Shown piece by piece: positions 25,922 through 35,018 of a stretch of 64,000 nucleotides of DNA (position 1 is its first letter; each line of letters begins with the position of its first letter). The notes under the pieces were generated by a model. That model was not told the origin of the DNA. It saw only the letters and a list, made by a program, of their open reading frames with translations, and ran no database searches. The stretch spans positions 1-64,000 of the forward strand of contig NZ_JANAVP010000005.1 of assembly GCF_024213665.1 (NCBI RefSeq). Direction: 5' to 3'. Both the position numbers and the translations under genes were made by a program. The DNA comes from Streptomyces sp. A3M-1-3. Its GTDB lineage: Bacteria > Actinomycetota > Actinomycetes > Streptomycetales > Streptomycetaceae.

Positions 25922-28798
25922 CTATCCTTCCTGCTTTTCTGCCCGCAAGCCCAGCTGCCCGAGGCCCTCGTCGAGAACCAGATCGATGATGTGAGGCGCG
26001 ATTGGTTTCGGTGAGCGGATCGACACGTCAAAGTCGACCGTCACCTCGGCTCCCTGGGTGGCGAACTGCAAAACGGCCACCTTGACGACGTCCCTCACTT
26101 TGTCAGCTGGCACACCCGCTATCCGCAACCGAAGTCCTGTGGGACCAGGCGCCGACTTCGTGGTGTTTGCTGCGCCGACCGTAGGGCTTGCGGCCGAGTT
26201 TCGCTCACGTCCCCTGCCCGGTGGCGTCGAGGCGTCGGATCCATCTGTATGACCTGTGGAGGGCTCCGCCACGGCCAGCCCGGTACCTGCGGTTGTATGT
26301 ACCGAGGCGTTGCGTTGTCCGAGCGCGTCTAGCGCAAGTGGGGCACGTACCAGCCATGTCCCAGGCTGGAAGTCGATCTCGCCCGGTATCACGTCCTCCC
26401 CCAACCTGATTACTGCATCAGGCGCACGCCACTGGCTCCCCGACACAAGGGCAAACACGCTGCGCTGCACGCCAGCGCGCAAGCAATCGCGCAGTACCTC
26501 AGCCGAGGCCAGCTTCGGCAGGCGCGGATAGCGCTGGAAGGCATGCAGGAGCGCTTCAATCTCGACGGCTTCTGCTTCCGATGGGAGCAACTTGAACCGC
26601 TCGGAGAGGAGCGCGGCAGGGGCTAGTTTGTCCAGTAGCGCATCGCCGGCGCGGAGATGTTCGGTGACACGGTCAGTCACCGTCTCACTGGCACGGGCTG
26701 GGCCCAGGTCCTGGTGGAGAACTGAAGGCGGGGAACCACCAATGCCGTTCGTCAACATGTATACATGCCGATACGACAGGACGAGGAGAGCAGGCAGTCT
26801 GTCCTCCGCCCGAGCGATGCGACTGCGGAGTTCGTTCTGCTGTTCTTGGTTGAACCGCCTGAGCCGCGGGCCGTCAGCCTGCAGGTCCCGCATCGCGCTG
26901 ACGGTGCGTGCGAGGCTGCGTGCTCTCCCCAGCGCCACGGAATCCGGGGCGACCACGACCAGCGTGTTCTTGTTGGTGCGACCGGACTGGTTGAAATCGG
27001 TGAGGATGCGATCCGCGAGGATCTGCACGGGCCCGGGGGTGCTTTCGGATTCTGCCTGCTCGACGCGATTCTCCGGATCCAGAAGTGCAAGGGTCAACTT
27101 CGGGACGTCAGGGACACCCGAAGAATCGTGCACGCCTGTGATGGTGCGCCAGAATTCGGAAGAGGGCGCGACCTTGCTTGTGGCCTCGGCCAAGAGGGCG
27201 GAGATTGCCGTCTCCGCTATGGCGCTCTCCCGCTCGACTATGACCTTGTTCAGGTTCGGCTCCGTGGTGAACCGATAGCGACCTCCCTCATAGCGCATGT
27301 AGAAGGCGATGTTCTTGACTGTGTCCCGCACATCTTCCAGCTGGCCGCGAGACAGTCCTGGGCGCCCGACGCCGACAATCATCTGCGCATCAGAGGCGCC
27401 CACCACTCGCTCCGCGCTGAAGGAACTTACGAAGGCTGTTGTGGCCAGACCTGTAGTCACGCGAAGTGCAGCGATTTCGCCGCCTCTGCGTTTATCCTCC
27501 TGACGCGCTCGTGAATTCGGCCGAATTATGTCTGCGTTGAGTGCGGCCTTGTAGGACTCACCCGCGAATCTCAGAACTTCGGCTCGGACGCCGGGATCGT
27601 GCAACGGCAGGTCACCCGCGTGTATGAGCGGCGAGGCGTGCCCTTCGCGGTAGAGCGCTTTGATGGTGTGGGAGAGGATGCGCAGCGCTCCCCTGGTGCG
27701 CTGGAACCCGGACAGAGAGCCCCAACGGTTGGTGAGTATGTCGATCAACTCGGGATGGAACGGATAGGCAGCTTCGATGCGGTCACGATAGTCCGGTTCC
27801 CGGTAGATCGGTGGAAGGGCATCGCCGAACTGCTCGGAGTAGTAGATTCCATAGGCGTCGGCAACCCGTCGGCGTTCGGCCGCCGACCCAAGGGATTTGA
27901 AAAGTCTGGTGTGCAAAACCGGAAAGATATCATCGCCCTCGACAGGTGTGATGGTGGCCTCAGTCCGGCCGAAGATCTTGGACAACCGCTCCAACAAGTC
28001 CTCGCTGTTGACGGAGGCGAAATCTTCGAGGTGGGAGGCTGTCAACGTGGCCACCAGACAGGCGCCGGGCACATTGGCAACAGCAGTGTTCAGCTCTTTA
28101 ATGATCGTCAGAGTCGTGGCGGTCAACGAGCCCTTATGCACGTCCGAAGTGAGGGTCTTCGCCAAGTATTCCAGCGTCTCGTCCATCAGTATCAGGCAGG
28201 GCGAGTGCTCTCGGAGGAGATTCACGAGTTGGGTGGTGGAGGTTCCGCGTCGAGCCTCGTCCTGGGTGCGAACGGCCTCGTAGGCTTGAGCGCCGCCGAG
28301 CTTGTAGGCAAGGTGACCGAGCAGGGTGTGTCCGGGAGTCCCGTTATCCTTGGGGTTGCAGTCAGCTGTGAGCGCAGAGCCGTCGAGAACGACCACTCGG
28401 GCCTGGGGGACAGCGCCGCCCCGTATTGACTTGGCGAGTTCCCGGGCGAGCTGCGTGTCTTTCACCGATCGAGCAGAACCGAAAAGGTGGTACGCGGCCA
28501 GCAGCGTGTGTGTCTTTCCTCCGCCGAACTCGGTCTGCATGCGGTATACGGCGTTGGCGGCCGGATCGCCAGACAGTCGGTTTCCGATTTCGACCAGTGC
28601 CGCCCGGAGATTCTCAGTCAGATAGGTCTTCTCCGCGAACAGAACCGGGTTCAGGTAATCCGCAGGTCCGTCGCCCTTCGCCACCAGCCCCAGGTCGGCA
28701 GCGAACCTGGCTTCCTCGAAGGAACCGTCTGCAATGTCATCGTGGGGTCGCGCTACCTCGTGCCACTTCTTCAACCTGGTCACAGCGAGGTCATCCAT
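25922..28798 (-). CDS. DUF499 AAA+-like ATPase, defence cassette
   Basis: 958 residues from the ATG at 28798, which overlaps the methylase stop by eight bases; the frame is open to 28912 but that part is inside the methylase gene. Walker A is EFGGGKTHTLLAAY (GGGKT at 92-96) and Walker B is CLILMDETLEYLAK (Asp/Glu near 207-208). LTASHLEDF and ENRVEQAESES mark later domains. This is the DUF499/COG1483 family, which co-occurs with DUF1156 methylases in defence islands. ATP-driven recognition or loading is the likely role. Third gene of the operon. Confidence 0.85.
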   Translation of the reverse strand: MDDLAVTRLKKWHEVARPHDDIADGSFEEARFAADLGLVAKGDGPADYLNPVLFAEKTYLTENLRAALVEIGNRLSGDPAANAVYRMQTEFGGGKTHTLLAAYHLFGSARSVKDTQLARELAKSIRGGAVPQARVVVLDGSALTADCNPKDNGTPGHTLLGHLAYKLGGAQAYEAVRTQDEARRGTSTTQLVNLLREHSPCLILMDETLEYLAKTLTSDVHKGSLTATTLTIIKELNTAVANVPGACLVATLTASHLEDFASVNSEDLLERLSKIFGRTEATITPVEGDDIFPVLHTRLFKSLGSAAERRRVADAYGIYYSEQFGDALPPIYREPDYRDRIEAAYPFHPELIDILTNRWGSLSGFQRTRGALRILSHTIKALYREGHASPLIHAGDLPLHDPGVRAEVLRFAGESYKAALNADIIRPNSRARQEDKRRGGEIAALRVTTGLATTAFVSSFSAERVVGASDAQMIVGVGRPGLSRGQLEDVRDTVKNIAFYMRYEGGRYRFTTEPNLNKVIVERESAIAETAISALLAEATSKVAPSSEFWRTITGVHDSSGVPDVPKLTLALLDPENRVEQAESESTPGPVQILADRILTDFNQSGRTNKNTLVVVAPDSVALGRARSLARTVSAMRDLQADGPRLRRFNQEQQNELRSRIARAEDRLPALLVLSYRHVYMLTNGIGGSPPSVLHQDLGPARASETVTDRVTEHLRAGDALLDKLAPAALLSERFKLLPSEAEAVEIEALLHAFQRYPRLPKLASAEVLRDCLRAGVQRSVFALVSGSQWRAPDAVIRLGEDVIPGEIDFQPGTWLVRAPLALDALGQRNASVHTTAGTGLAVAEPSTGHTDGSDASTPPGRGRERNSAASPTVGAANTTKSAPGPTGLRLRIAGVPADKVRDVVKVAVLQFATQGAEVTVDFDVSIRSPKPIAPHIIDLVLDEGLGQLGLRAEKQEG

Positions 28799-31484
28799 TT
28801 CCTGTGCTTGAGTCGAAGAGAGCGAGCTCTTCGAACGCCGACGTGTACTTGGCGGCGCGTTCCGCCAGGTCTTCGCGACTGCCGCCGAGGCCGAGTAGGA
28901 GGGTGCGTTCACGGCTTCCCTCGGGGAGCAGCTCAGCCACTGCTGTGATCAGCGCCCAGAACGCAGGTTCTGCTGCTCCGCCAGTCGTTCCCAGTAGTGC
29001 GTCGAGCTCCTGACGCCGTCCTTGGTCGTACAGCAGACAGGCCGCGTGCATGACATCAACCAGGGAGGGGCGAGGGCCCAGCGGAATACGGCGTCGGTCG
29101 TCCGGGCCGAGCAGCCGGTAGCCGGCGCTCCCGTTACCTAGTTTCTTCAGCAGGCCGCCTGGCGTGGTGAGCGCGTCGAGGCTGAGGTCGAACGCCCGGC
29201 ACAGCATGTATGCCTCATCGGCGGGAATGTCCTGACTGTCGTAGGCCCAACGCCAAGTGAGATACAGCAGCGACCGGTCATCGAGGGCCTGGAGGGACTC
29301 GCCTCCGGTGAGAGCCCTGGTCGCGTGCCGGGCGACCGCTTGTCGCGCGAGGACCATCAGCTGCTCCACATCGACCTCCTCGCCCGACAATCGGACGACC
29401 CGGGAGTAGCGCGCGAAGACCTCGAAGGCCGGCCCAATCGCAGAGACGAAATAGTCTGCCCCGGACAGCTTCATGTCGTCGAAGACAGCCAGACGCTCGG
29501 CTATCCGCGCATCCAGCTCGCGGACGACATCGTCGAAGTAGCCCTCCTCAGCAGCCAGGACCTTCCGGCACACCAGGACAACCGAGGAGGCAAGAACCGA
29601 GCCTTTGTTGTCGGTGCTGCGGCCCTCGCGTTCGGACTGCATCGGCCACGACGTGGTCACGACGAGGCCGGCATCCCTAAGTCCGCGCAGGAGGTGTTCC
29701 CATGCTGTGGAGTCGGTGTGAGCGAAGACCAGGGAGACTATCCCGTCGTCGCGCACCACTCTGGCCACCTCGTCCAAGGCCCGTTGGAGGCGTTGCTCGA
29801 ACTCTGTTCGGGAGATGTACTCAGCTGACTTGGTGTCGGCCCGGTTCTGGATGACCTCGGCCTTCTTGGGGGTAAGGGAAGTGGCGAAGAGCTCGGGGTA
29901 GAGGTGGCCGAGGGAACGCTTGAGCCATACGTAGAAGAAGTCGGAGAGGTCGCCGTACTGGAAGGCGTCATAGTAGGGCGGATCGATGATGACGGCGTCG
30001 AATTCGCCGTCATCGAAGGGAAGATGCTGAGCGTTGGCCCGCTGCACTCGGGACGGGTTACCTACGGTGGCGGTAATGCAGTGACTCAGGGATTGGGAGA
30101 TCCAGCCCACAGCGCTGCTCCATCCGCTTGGGCCTGCGCCGAAAGGGTCTACTTCGGTGAAGTCCCAGGCCATGCGGATTGCTTGCTGTGGAAAGGTGCT
30201 GCGAAGTGTTTCGCGGGGTGGTGTCCAGGTCGCGAAGGTGGAGTTGTAGTCCACGATGCGGTCGACAGCCAGCCCAAGGTAGGTGGCAATTGCTCGCGCC
30301 CGCCCCTCGTCCATCCCCTGTTCGAGCATTGCCGTGTGAGCAGCCCGAACGACCTGTGCCAACACGGCGAGAACGAACTGCTGACGCGCGGTGAACATAC
30401 TGGCCCAGGTGTCGATACCGTAGGTCAAGTTAGGATAGCGACGATACTGCGATCGAATGATCGATTCATCCGGCACCGCGCTAGTCCCGTCGGGATAGTC
30501 GTCAAGACCTTCCACGAGTGCGTCCGCCCGCGCTATGGCCTCTCGGTCCGCTTCTGTCGGCTCCCGGTAGACGCGCACACCTGTGGGCCCGATATCGAGA
30601 ATCGCGTACAGGTAGTTCCCGAAGCCATGCTCGCGCGCGTAGCTTCGCAACTCCTTGTCCGGCCGAGCGGTACCGCAGGCCGGGCAAGTGACGGTGACCT
30701 GCGAGCCACGGCTGGTCTTGGTGCCGAGTTTCCAGTCGCTGCCGTCAGCTGGCACTCCCTCCGCGACGCGCAGCTCGACCCGGTCCTCGCTAATGTCGTA
30801 GTCGACACGGACCCGGTTGCGCGTGGAATCGGCCAGCTTGCGGGACGAAATGAGCGGAATGGTTCGGGCGCAGCCAGGATCAGCGCATGGAACAGTGCGC
30901 GCCCAGAAGTAGACGGCAGCACGGTTGCCTTCCTTGACCCGTGGAAGGACCGATTCGAGGCGGGCGTCGGCTCGCACGCTGACCCATTCCGCCCAGGTCC
31001 GGAACTCCTCCACAAGGTTTGGGCCGCCAGGCTCGTCCGCCTTGCCGTAGAGCGCCGGGTATTCGAGCACGCATTTCTGGATGAGATGGGCGACCGGGTT
31101 GATGTCGACGGCGGTGGTATCGCAGCCGAGGCGTGCAGCCTCTAGTGGGATGGCGCCGCCACCCGCGAAGCAGTCCAACACCTTCGGGGGCCGATCGGGC
31201 CAGGCGGCCGTGAGGGATCTACGCAAGGGTTCCACAACGGCCGCATGGGAGATCGAAGCGAAAGGCGCGGCGTTGCCGATGTCCGCCAGCAGCCGAGCCC
31301 GCTTCGCGGGACCTGGGTCGGGGACAAGACTGGCGAGTACCACCGTGCGAGCCATCGACAAGGGCCTGCGGGCCCACCACAGGTGCATTGTCGAGATATG
31401 GCCGTGGCGTAGGTGCTTCTCGCGACCGGAAGCAGCGTTGACGGCGGCGAGGGGGAGCTTCTCCTCGATGAGGGCACGTCTCAC
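28791..31484 (-). CDS. DUF1156 adenine-specific DNA methylase with zinc ribbon
   Basis: 897 residues. The N-terminal DUF1156 signature (LAAVNAASGREKHLRHGHI, then LHLWWARRPLSMART-like WWARRP) is followed by SAM motif I VLDCFAGGGAIPLEAARLG (102-120), zinc-ribbon cysteines 200, 205, 267 and 270, and the N6-adenine catalytic DPPY (501-504, IIDPPYYDAFQYGDLSDFFY). It should mark host DNA. Overlaps the helicase stop by ATGA and the ATPase start by eight bases, so all three are one operon. Recognition sequence unknown. Confidence 0.9.
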   Translation of the reverse strand: MRRALIEEKLPLAAVNAASGREKHLRHGHISTMHLWWARRPLSMARTVVLASLVPDPGPAKRARLLADIGNAAPFASISHAAVVEPLRRSLTAAWPDRPPKVLDCFAGGGAIPLEAARLGCDTTAVDINPVAHLIQKCVLEYPALYGKADEPGGPNLVEEFRTWAEWVSVRADARLESVLPRVKEGNRAAVYFWARTVPCADPGCARTIPLISSRKLADSTRNRVRVDYDISEDRVELRVAEGVPADGSDWKLGTKTSRGSQVTVTCPACGTARPDKELRSYAREHGFGNYLYAILDIGPTGVRVYREPTEADREAIARADALVEGLDDYPDGTSAVPDESIIRSQYRRYPNLTYGIDTWASMFTARQQFVLAVLAQVVRAAHTAMLEQGMDEGRARAIATYLGLAVDRIVDYNSTFATWTPPRETLRSTFPQQAIRMAWDFTEVDPFGAGPSGWSSAVGWISQSLSHCITATVGNPSRVQRANAQHLPFDDGEFDAVIIDPPYYDAFQYGDLSDFFYVWLKRSLGHLYPELFATSLTPKKAEVIQNRADTKSAEYISRTEFEQRLQRALDEVARVVRDDGIVSLVFAHTDSTAWEHLLRGLRDAGLVVTTSWPMQSEREGRSTDNKGSVLASSVVLVCRKVLAAEEGYFDDVVRELDARIAERLAVFDDMKLSGADYFVSAIGPAFEVFARYSRVVRLSGEEVDVEQLMVLARQAVARHATRALTGGESLQALDDRSLLYLTWRWAYDSQDIPADEAYMLCRAFDLSLDALTTPGGLLKKLGNGSAGYRLLGPDDRRRIPLGPRPSLVDVMHAACLLYDQGRRQELDALLGTTGGAAEPAFWALITAVAELLPEGSRERTLLLGLGGSREDLAERAAKYTSAFEELALFDSSTGNG

Positions 31485-34400
31485 GACGCCTCCTGTTCTG
31501 CGGCGTCGACTACGGGACCTGGAGCGACCGAGTAGCGCACGTCATGACTGGGGACGAAGCTGCCGGCCAGGGCGGTGGCAGGATCCTGGATCCGATAGAG
31601 CCTGGGGTGATCGCCAGCGCAGTCCAGTACGACGTACAACCAGTAGTCGCGGCCGAGCTTCGCCGCCGTGACGTACTCGGACCAGGTCAGCTCGACTGCG
31701 CCGACTCCCGCGCGGCCCTTGACCTCGATGCAGCGCCGTTCGTTCTCACGCTCGGAGACCAGGTCGAAGCCGATGTTGTCCGACTCGACAGAGCGGATCT
31801 CCACGGCGCCGTGACCGTGCTCGTAGTCGATGCTTACCTGAACTGCGATGCGTTCAATCTCGGGGTCGCTTAGGCCGCGACCGTAGCGAGAACCTCTGCC
31901 GTCGACCCTGGTCTCGTCGGTCGGGGCAGGCAGAAGGAGGCACTGTGCCAGGACACGCACTGGCCCGCGGTCGACCTGTCGCGTGCGCGCAACGTCAGCG
32001 AGCCGCCGGTTTCGGCGCTCCTGAATCGTGCGCTTGGCAAGTTCGACCTTGCGGCGGCGGCCTTCGGCGCCCGGCTTTCCAGCCTCCACCTCTTCGTCGA
32101 GGTCCATCAACTCGACTTCCTGGCGGGCAAGGACCGTGTTGAACGAGGCGTTCAGAAACTCCTCCTGGATCGTGGCGGTGTGCTCGCGCTCCGCGCGAGC
32201 CTCCTTCACACGGCCCTCGAACACGTTCTGGCGGGCCCAGGCGATCAGCTCGGCCTCCGCGCGAGAGGTTGCTCGATCCTTCTGCCTCGCGTTATCGCCC
32301 AGCAGAAAGTCGTAAAGGACACCGCCCGAGGCACGGAGCACCCCGTCCGTGTCACCGATGGTGGCGATGCTTCGGTGTACCACCGACCGATGCCCGTCCA
32401 CCACGTCTGCCTCGAGCAGGTGCAGGACGGCAGGGTTCTGCCGACTTGGGTCAAGTAAGACTGCGCCTCGCTGGAGGGGCAGGTGAGTGGCCTCGATTAT
32501 GTGATCGATCAAGTTCTCGAGCAGGGAGTGGCCGGGACCGCAGAGCTCTGGTCGTGGCGCACCCAGTTCGGCATCCTCGGCCATACGACGTACCGCGACA
32601 GATTTATCGAAGGTAATCCGCTCATATGCTGGCTGGAGTTGGCGCAAGGTGCCCCGGTCCCGGTCCCTGGCTATCAACAGGTCCGGGGTCCGATCCACGT
32701 GCACAGTGGTGTGGTCGAGCCTCGGGGTGGCCTTGCCCCCCGCGAAGTCGATCGCGTCCAAGAAGAATCGTTTCAGATGGTCAGGCGGAAGCCTTCGCTC
32801 CTCAGCGCGTTCGCTAAGCCTCCTCTGTAGCCGCCAGTCGATGTGCCCTGTCGCAAGGGCTTTCGCAAGCAGCTCTTCGGCCCGCTCGAGAAGTTCCCGG
32901 TCGTACGTCCCCTCATCTGCGCCGAACTGTGCGGCCGTCTCCTGCGAGGTGCGCTCTCCGGCGACAACTGCCTGGAGAAGTTCCGGAAGTTTGTAGGCGG
33001 CGAAGACTTCTCCGATCACGTCGAACACTCGGTCACCGAGCGACTTGCCCATCCACTCGAGCTTCTTCAGAACGGTCGCCAGGACGTGCCCTTCCCTGGT
33101 GTTCCCGGCGACTAGGTTGAAGATGTGGACCTCTTCGGTCTGTCCGATACGGTGAACCCGGCCCATCCGCTGTTCGAGGCGGTTGGGATTCCATGGGATG
33201 TCGTAGTTGACCATGAGATGGCAAAACTGCAGATTTATGCCTTCGCCGGCGGCCTCTGTGGCCACCATGATCTGGGCGTGTTCACGGAACGCCCGCTCGG
33301 CGGCGATACGCTCTCCGGCCCGCATGCCGCCGTGGATAACCACGACGTCGAACTGCTCGGAGAGCTTGTCTTGCAGGAAGTCGAGCGTGTCCTTGTGCTC
33401 AGTGAAGATCAGCAGCTTCTTAGAGGCATCGTCCCCGACGCCGTACTTCTCCAGGACCTTCCAGAGTTCGTTGAGCTTGATCTCACTGCCGAGACGCTCG
33501 GTCTCCTGTGCCTGCGCAAGCAGAGGACGAACAGCATCGAGCTCAGCCGCGATCTCTTCGAGTGAACGCGGCAGCGCTGCGAGTGCCGCTTCCTCCTGCG
33601 CCCAGCGTTCTTCCTCGGTCCGATCAACGTTGTCGTTGCTGGCTGGACTGGAGCCGACAGCGACAGCCGACCGAGATTCAGCCGCGGGGCTGGCCAGTTC
33701 GCGCTCCAGCCTCTCCACCCGACGCTCCAGTGTCCGGCTGATGGCGCGTACCGAGGATGCCAGTCTGCGCTGCATCGTGGTGAGCGCGAAGCCGGAGACA
33801 GAGGCCCGGCCTTCGCCGCGGATCTCGGCGAGGCCCTCGGTGATGAAGGCCGACACGGCCTGATAGAGGTCCCATTCGGGGCCTTGCAGGTCGTACGCCA
33901 CCGTGTGCGGTGTGCGCGGCTTGAAGAGCAGGTTGCCGCGCAGGTCTACCATCTGCTCTTTGGATGTCTTCGAATAATGCTGGGGGTGCACTTCGACGTG
34001 TTCGGGACAGCGATCTCCATACATGTCCGGGTCGAGTAGTCGCAGCAGACCCCAGATGGACTCCTCGCGCCCGGAATGCGGCGTGGCGGTCAACAGCAGC
34101 AGTCGTTCGGTCCGTTCTGAAACGACCTCAGCCGCCTTGTATCGAGCCGTACGGTTGTCGATTGCCCCCCGTTTGTTGACTTTCAGCGTGTAACCGTGCG
34201 CTTCGTCGAGGACCGCCAGGTCCCAGGAGCGCTCGGCAGCTGCGAGAGTCTGCAAAATGTCGTCGCTCTTGAGGAGGTCCCTGGAGATGATCAAGACTCC
34301 GTTGGCATCCCAGGGGTTCTCGGTCGGCGCGGCGTCGATGGTGTCCCTCGTGACCCGCCGAGCCTTGATCTGGAAGCGTTCGTCCAGTTCGCGCTGCCAT

Positions 34401-34921
34401 TGGAAGCCGAGATTGGCAGGGGCGACGATCAGAACCCGGTCCGCGGCACCGCGCAATTGGAGCTCCTTGATATAGAGCCCCGTCATGATCGTTTTTCCTG
34501 CCCCGGGATCGTCCGCCAGGAGGAAGCGGAGCCTGGGTTGCTCCAGGAAATGACCGTAGACGGCTTCCAGTTGGTGAGGCAGTGGTTCGATGTTCGACAC
34601 CGAGAGCGCGGCCATGTCGTGCTGAAACCTGGCACGGATTCGACGGGCCTCCACGCCGAGCCGGAAGGCCCGTGGGTCCGCGTCGTACCCGCGCTCGCCC
34701 CCAACATCCAGTACCTCGATGCCGGGCAACTCGTCCTCGGGAAGGCTGATGGGCTGGTACTCCCCGGGCGCACCCTCGACGAGGAACTCCCAGTAGGCGC
34801 CAGGCTTCACTGTCACGACCGTGGTGGCCTCAGCATGCCCAGGGAATCGAACACGCACCCCTGGCCGCAGGTCGTTCGGATTGAAAGTCGTCACAAAAGA
34901 TGCGCCCCCACCTGCGGTCAC
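31481..34921 (-). CDS. SNF2-family helicase with C-terminal DUF3883 nuclease-like domain
   Basis: 1146 residues. Walker A ADDPGAGKTIM (about 136-146), DEAH at 239-242, LTATPHSGREE (motif III), and motif VI QRMGRVHRIGQ. The last 110 residues hold DUF3883 with a PD-(D/E)XK-like arrangement: GFDLV (Asp1053) and CIEVKG (Glu1066, Lys1068), then TWSEYVTAAKLG. A helicase that tracks DNA and a Mrr-like nuclease would together be the effector, as in DISARM-type DrmD proteins. First gene of the operon. The annotated GTG/ATG may be nine codons too early (GTG at 34894). Confidence 0.9.
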   Translation of the reverse strand: MTAGGGASFVTTFNPNDLRPGVRVRFPGHAEATTVVTVKPGAYWEFLVEGAPGEYQPISLPEDELPGIEVLDVGGERGYDADPRAFRLGVEARRIRARFQHDMAALSVSNIEPLPHQLEAVYGHFLEQPRLRFLLADDPGAGKTIMTGLYIKELQLRGAADRVLIVAPANLGFQWQRELDERFQIKARRVTRDTIDAAPTENPWDANGVLIISRDLLKSDDILQTLAAAERSWDLAVLDEAHGYTLKVNKRGAIDNRTARYKAAEVVSERTERLLLLTATPHSGREESIWGLLRLLDPDMYGDRCPEHVEVHPQHYSKTSKEQMVDLRGNLLFKPRTPHTVAYDLQGPEWDLYQAVSAFITEGLAEIRGEGRASVSGFALTTMQRRLASSVRAISRTLERRVERLERELASPAAESRSAVAVGSSPASNDNVDRTEEERWAQEEAALAALPRSLEEIAAELDAVRPLLAQAQETERLGSEIKLNELWKVLEKYGVGDDASKKLLIFTEHKDTLDFLQDKLSEQFDVVVIHGGMRAGERIAAERAFREHAQIMVATEAAGEGINLQFCHLMVNYDIPWNPNRLEQRMGRVHRIGQTEEVHIFNLVAGNTREGHVLATVLKKLEWMGKSLGDRVFDVIGEVFAAYKLPELLQAVVAGERTSQETAAQFGADEGTYDRELLERAEELLAKALATGHIDWRLQRRLSERAEERRLPPDHLKRFFLDAIDFAGGKATPRLDHTTVHVDRTPDLLIARDRDRGTLRQLQPAYERITFDKSVAVRRMAEDAELGAPRPELCGPGHSLLENLIDHIIEATHLPLQRGAVLLDPSRQNPAVLHLLEADVVDGHRSVVHRSIATIGDTDGVLRASGGVLYDFLLGDNARQKDRATSRAEAELIAWARQNVFEGRVKEARAEREHTATIQEEFLNASFNTVLARQEVELMDLDEEVEAGKPGAEGRRRKVELAKRTIQERRNRRLADVARTRQVDRGPVRVLAQCLLLPAPTDETRVDGRGSRYGRGLSDPEIERIAVQVSIDYEHGHGAVEIRSVESDNIGFDLVSERENERRCIEVKGRAGVGAVELTWSEYVTAAKLGRDYWLYVVLDCAGDHPRLYRIQDPATALAGSFVPSHDVRYSVAPGPVVDAAEQEAS

Positions 34922-35018
34922 AGCCGGCTCCCCACCGGCTGGAGCCCGACTCTGGCGATCATACGCCTATCGGTTAACTCCCTTAGGATCACAGCAAAAT
35001 GAGGGTCCGTCATCTCAT
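34922..35018. promoter_or_regulatory. Divergent promoter region of the defence cassette
   Basis: 97 bases between the helicase start and the AlbA_2 gene start. It is AT-richer than its surroundings (GGTTAACTCCCTTAGGATC region) and must serve both directions. No clear consensus -35/-10 pair can be assigned. Confidence 0.5.
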
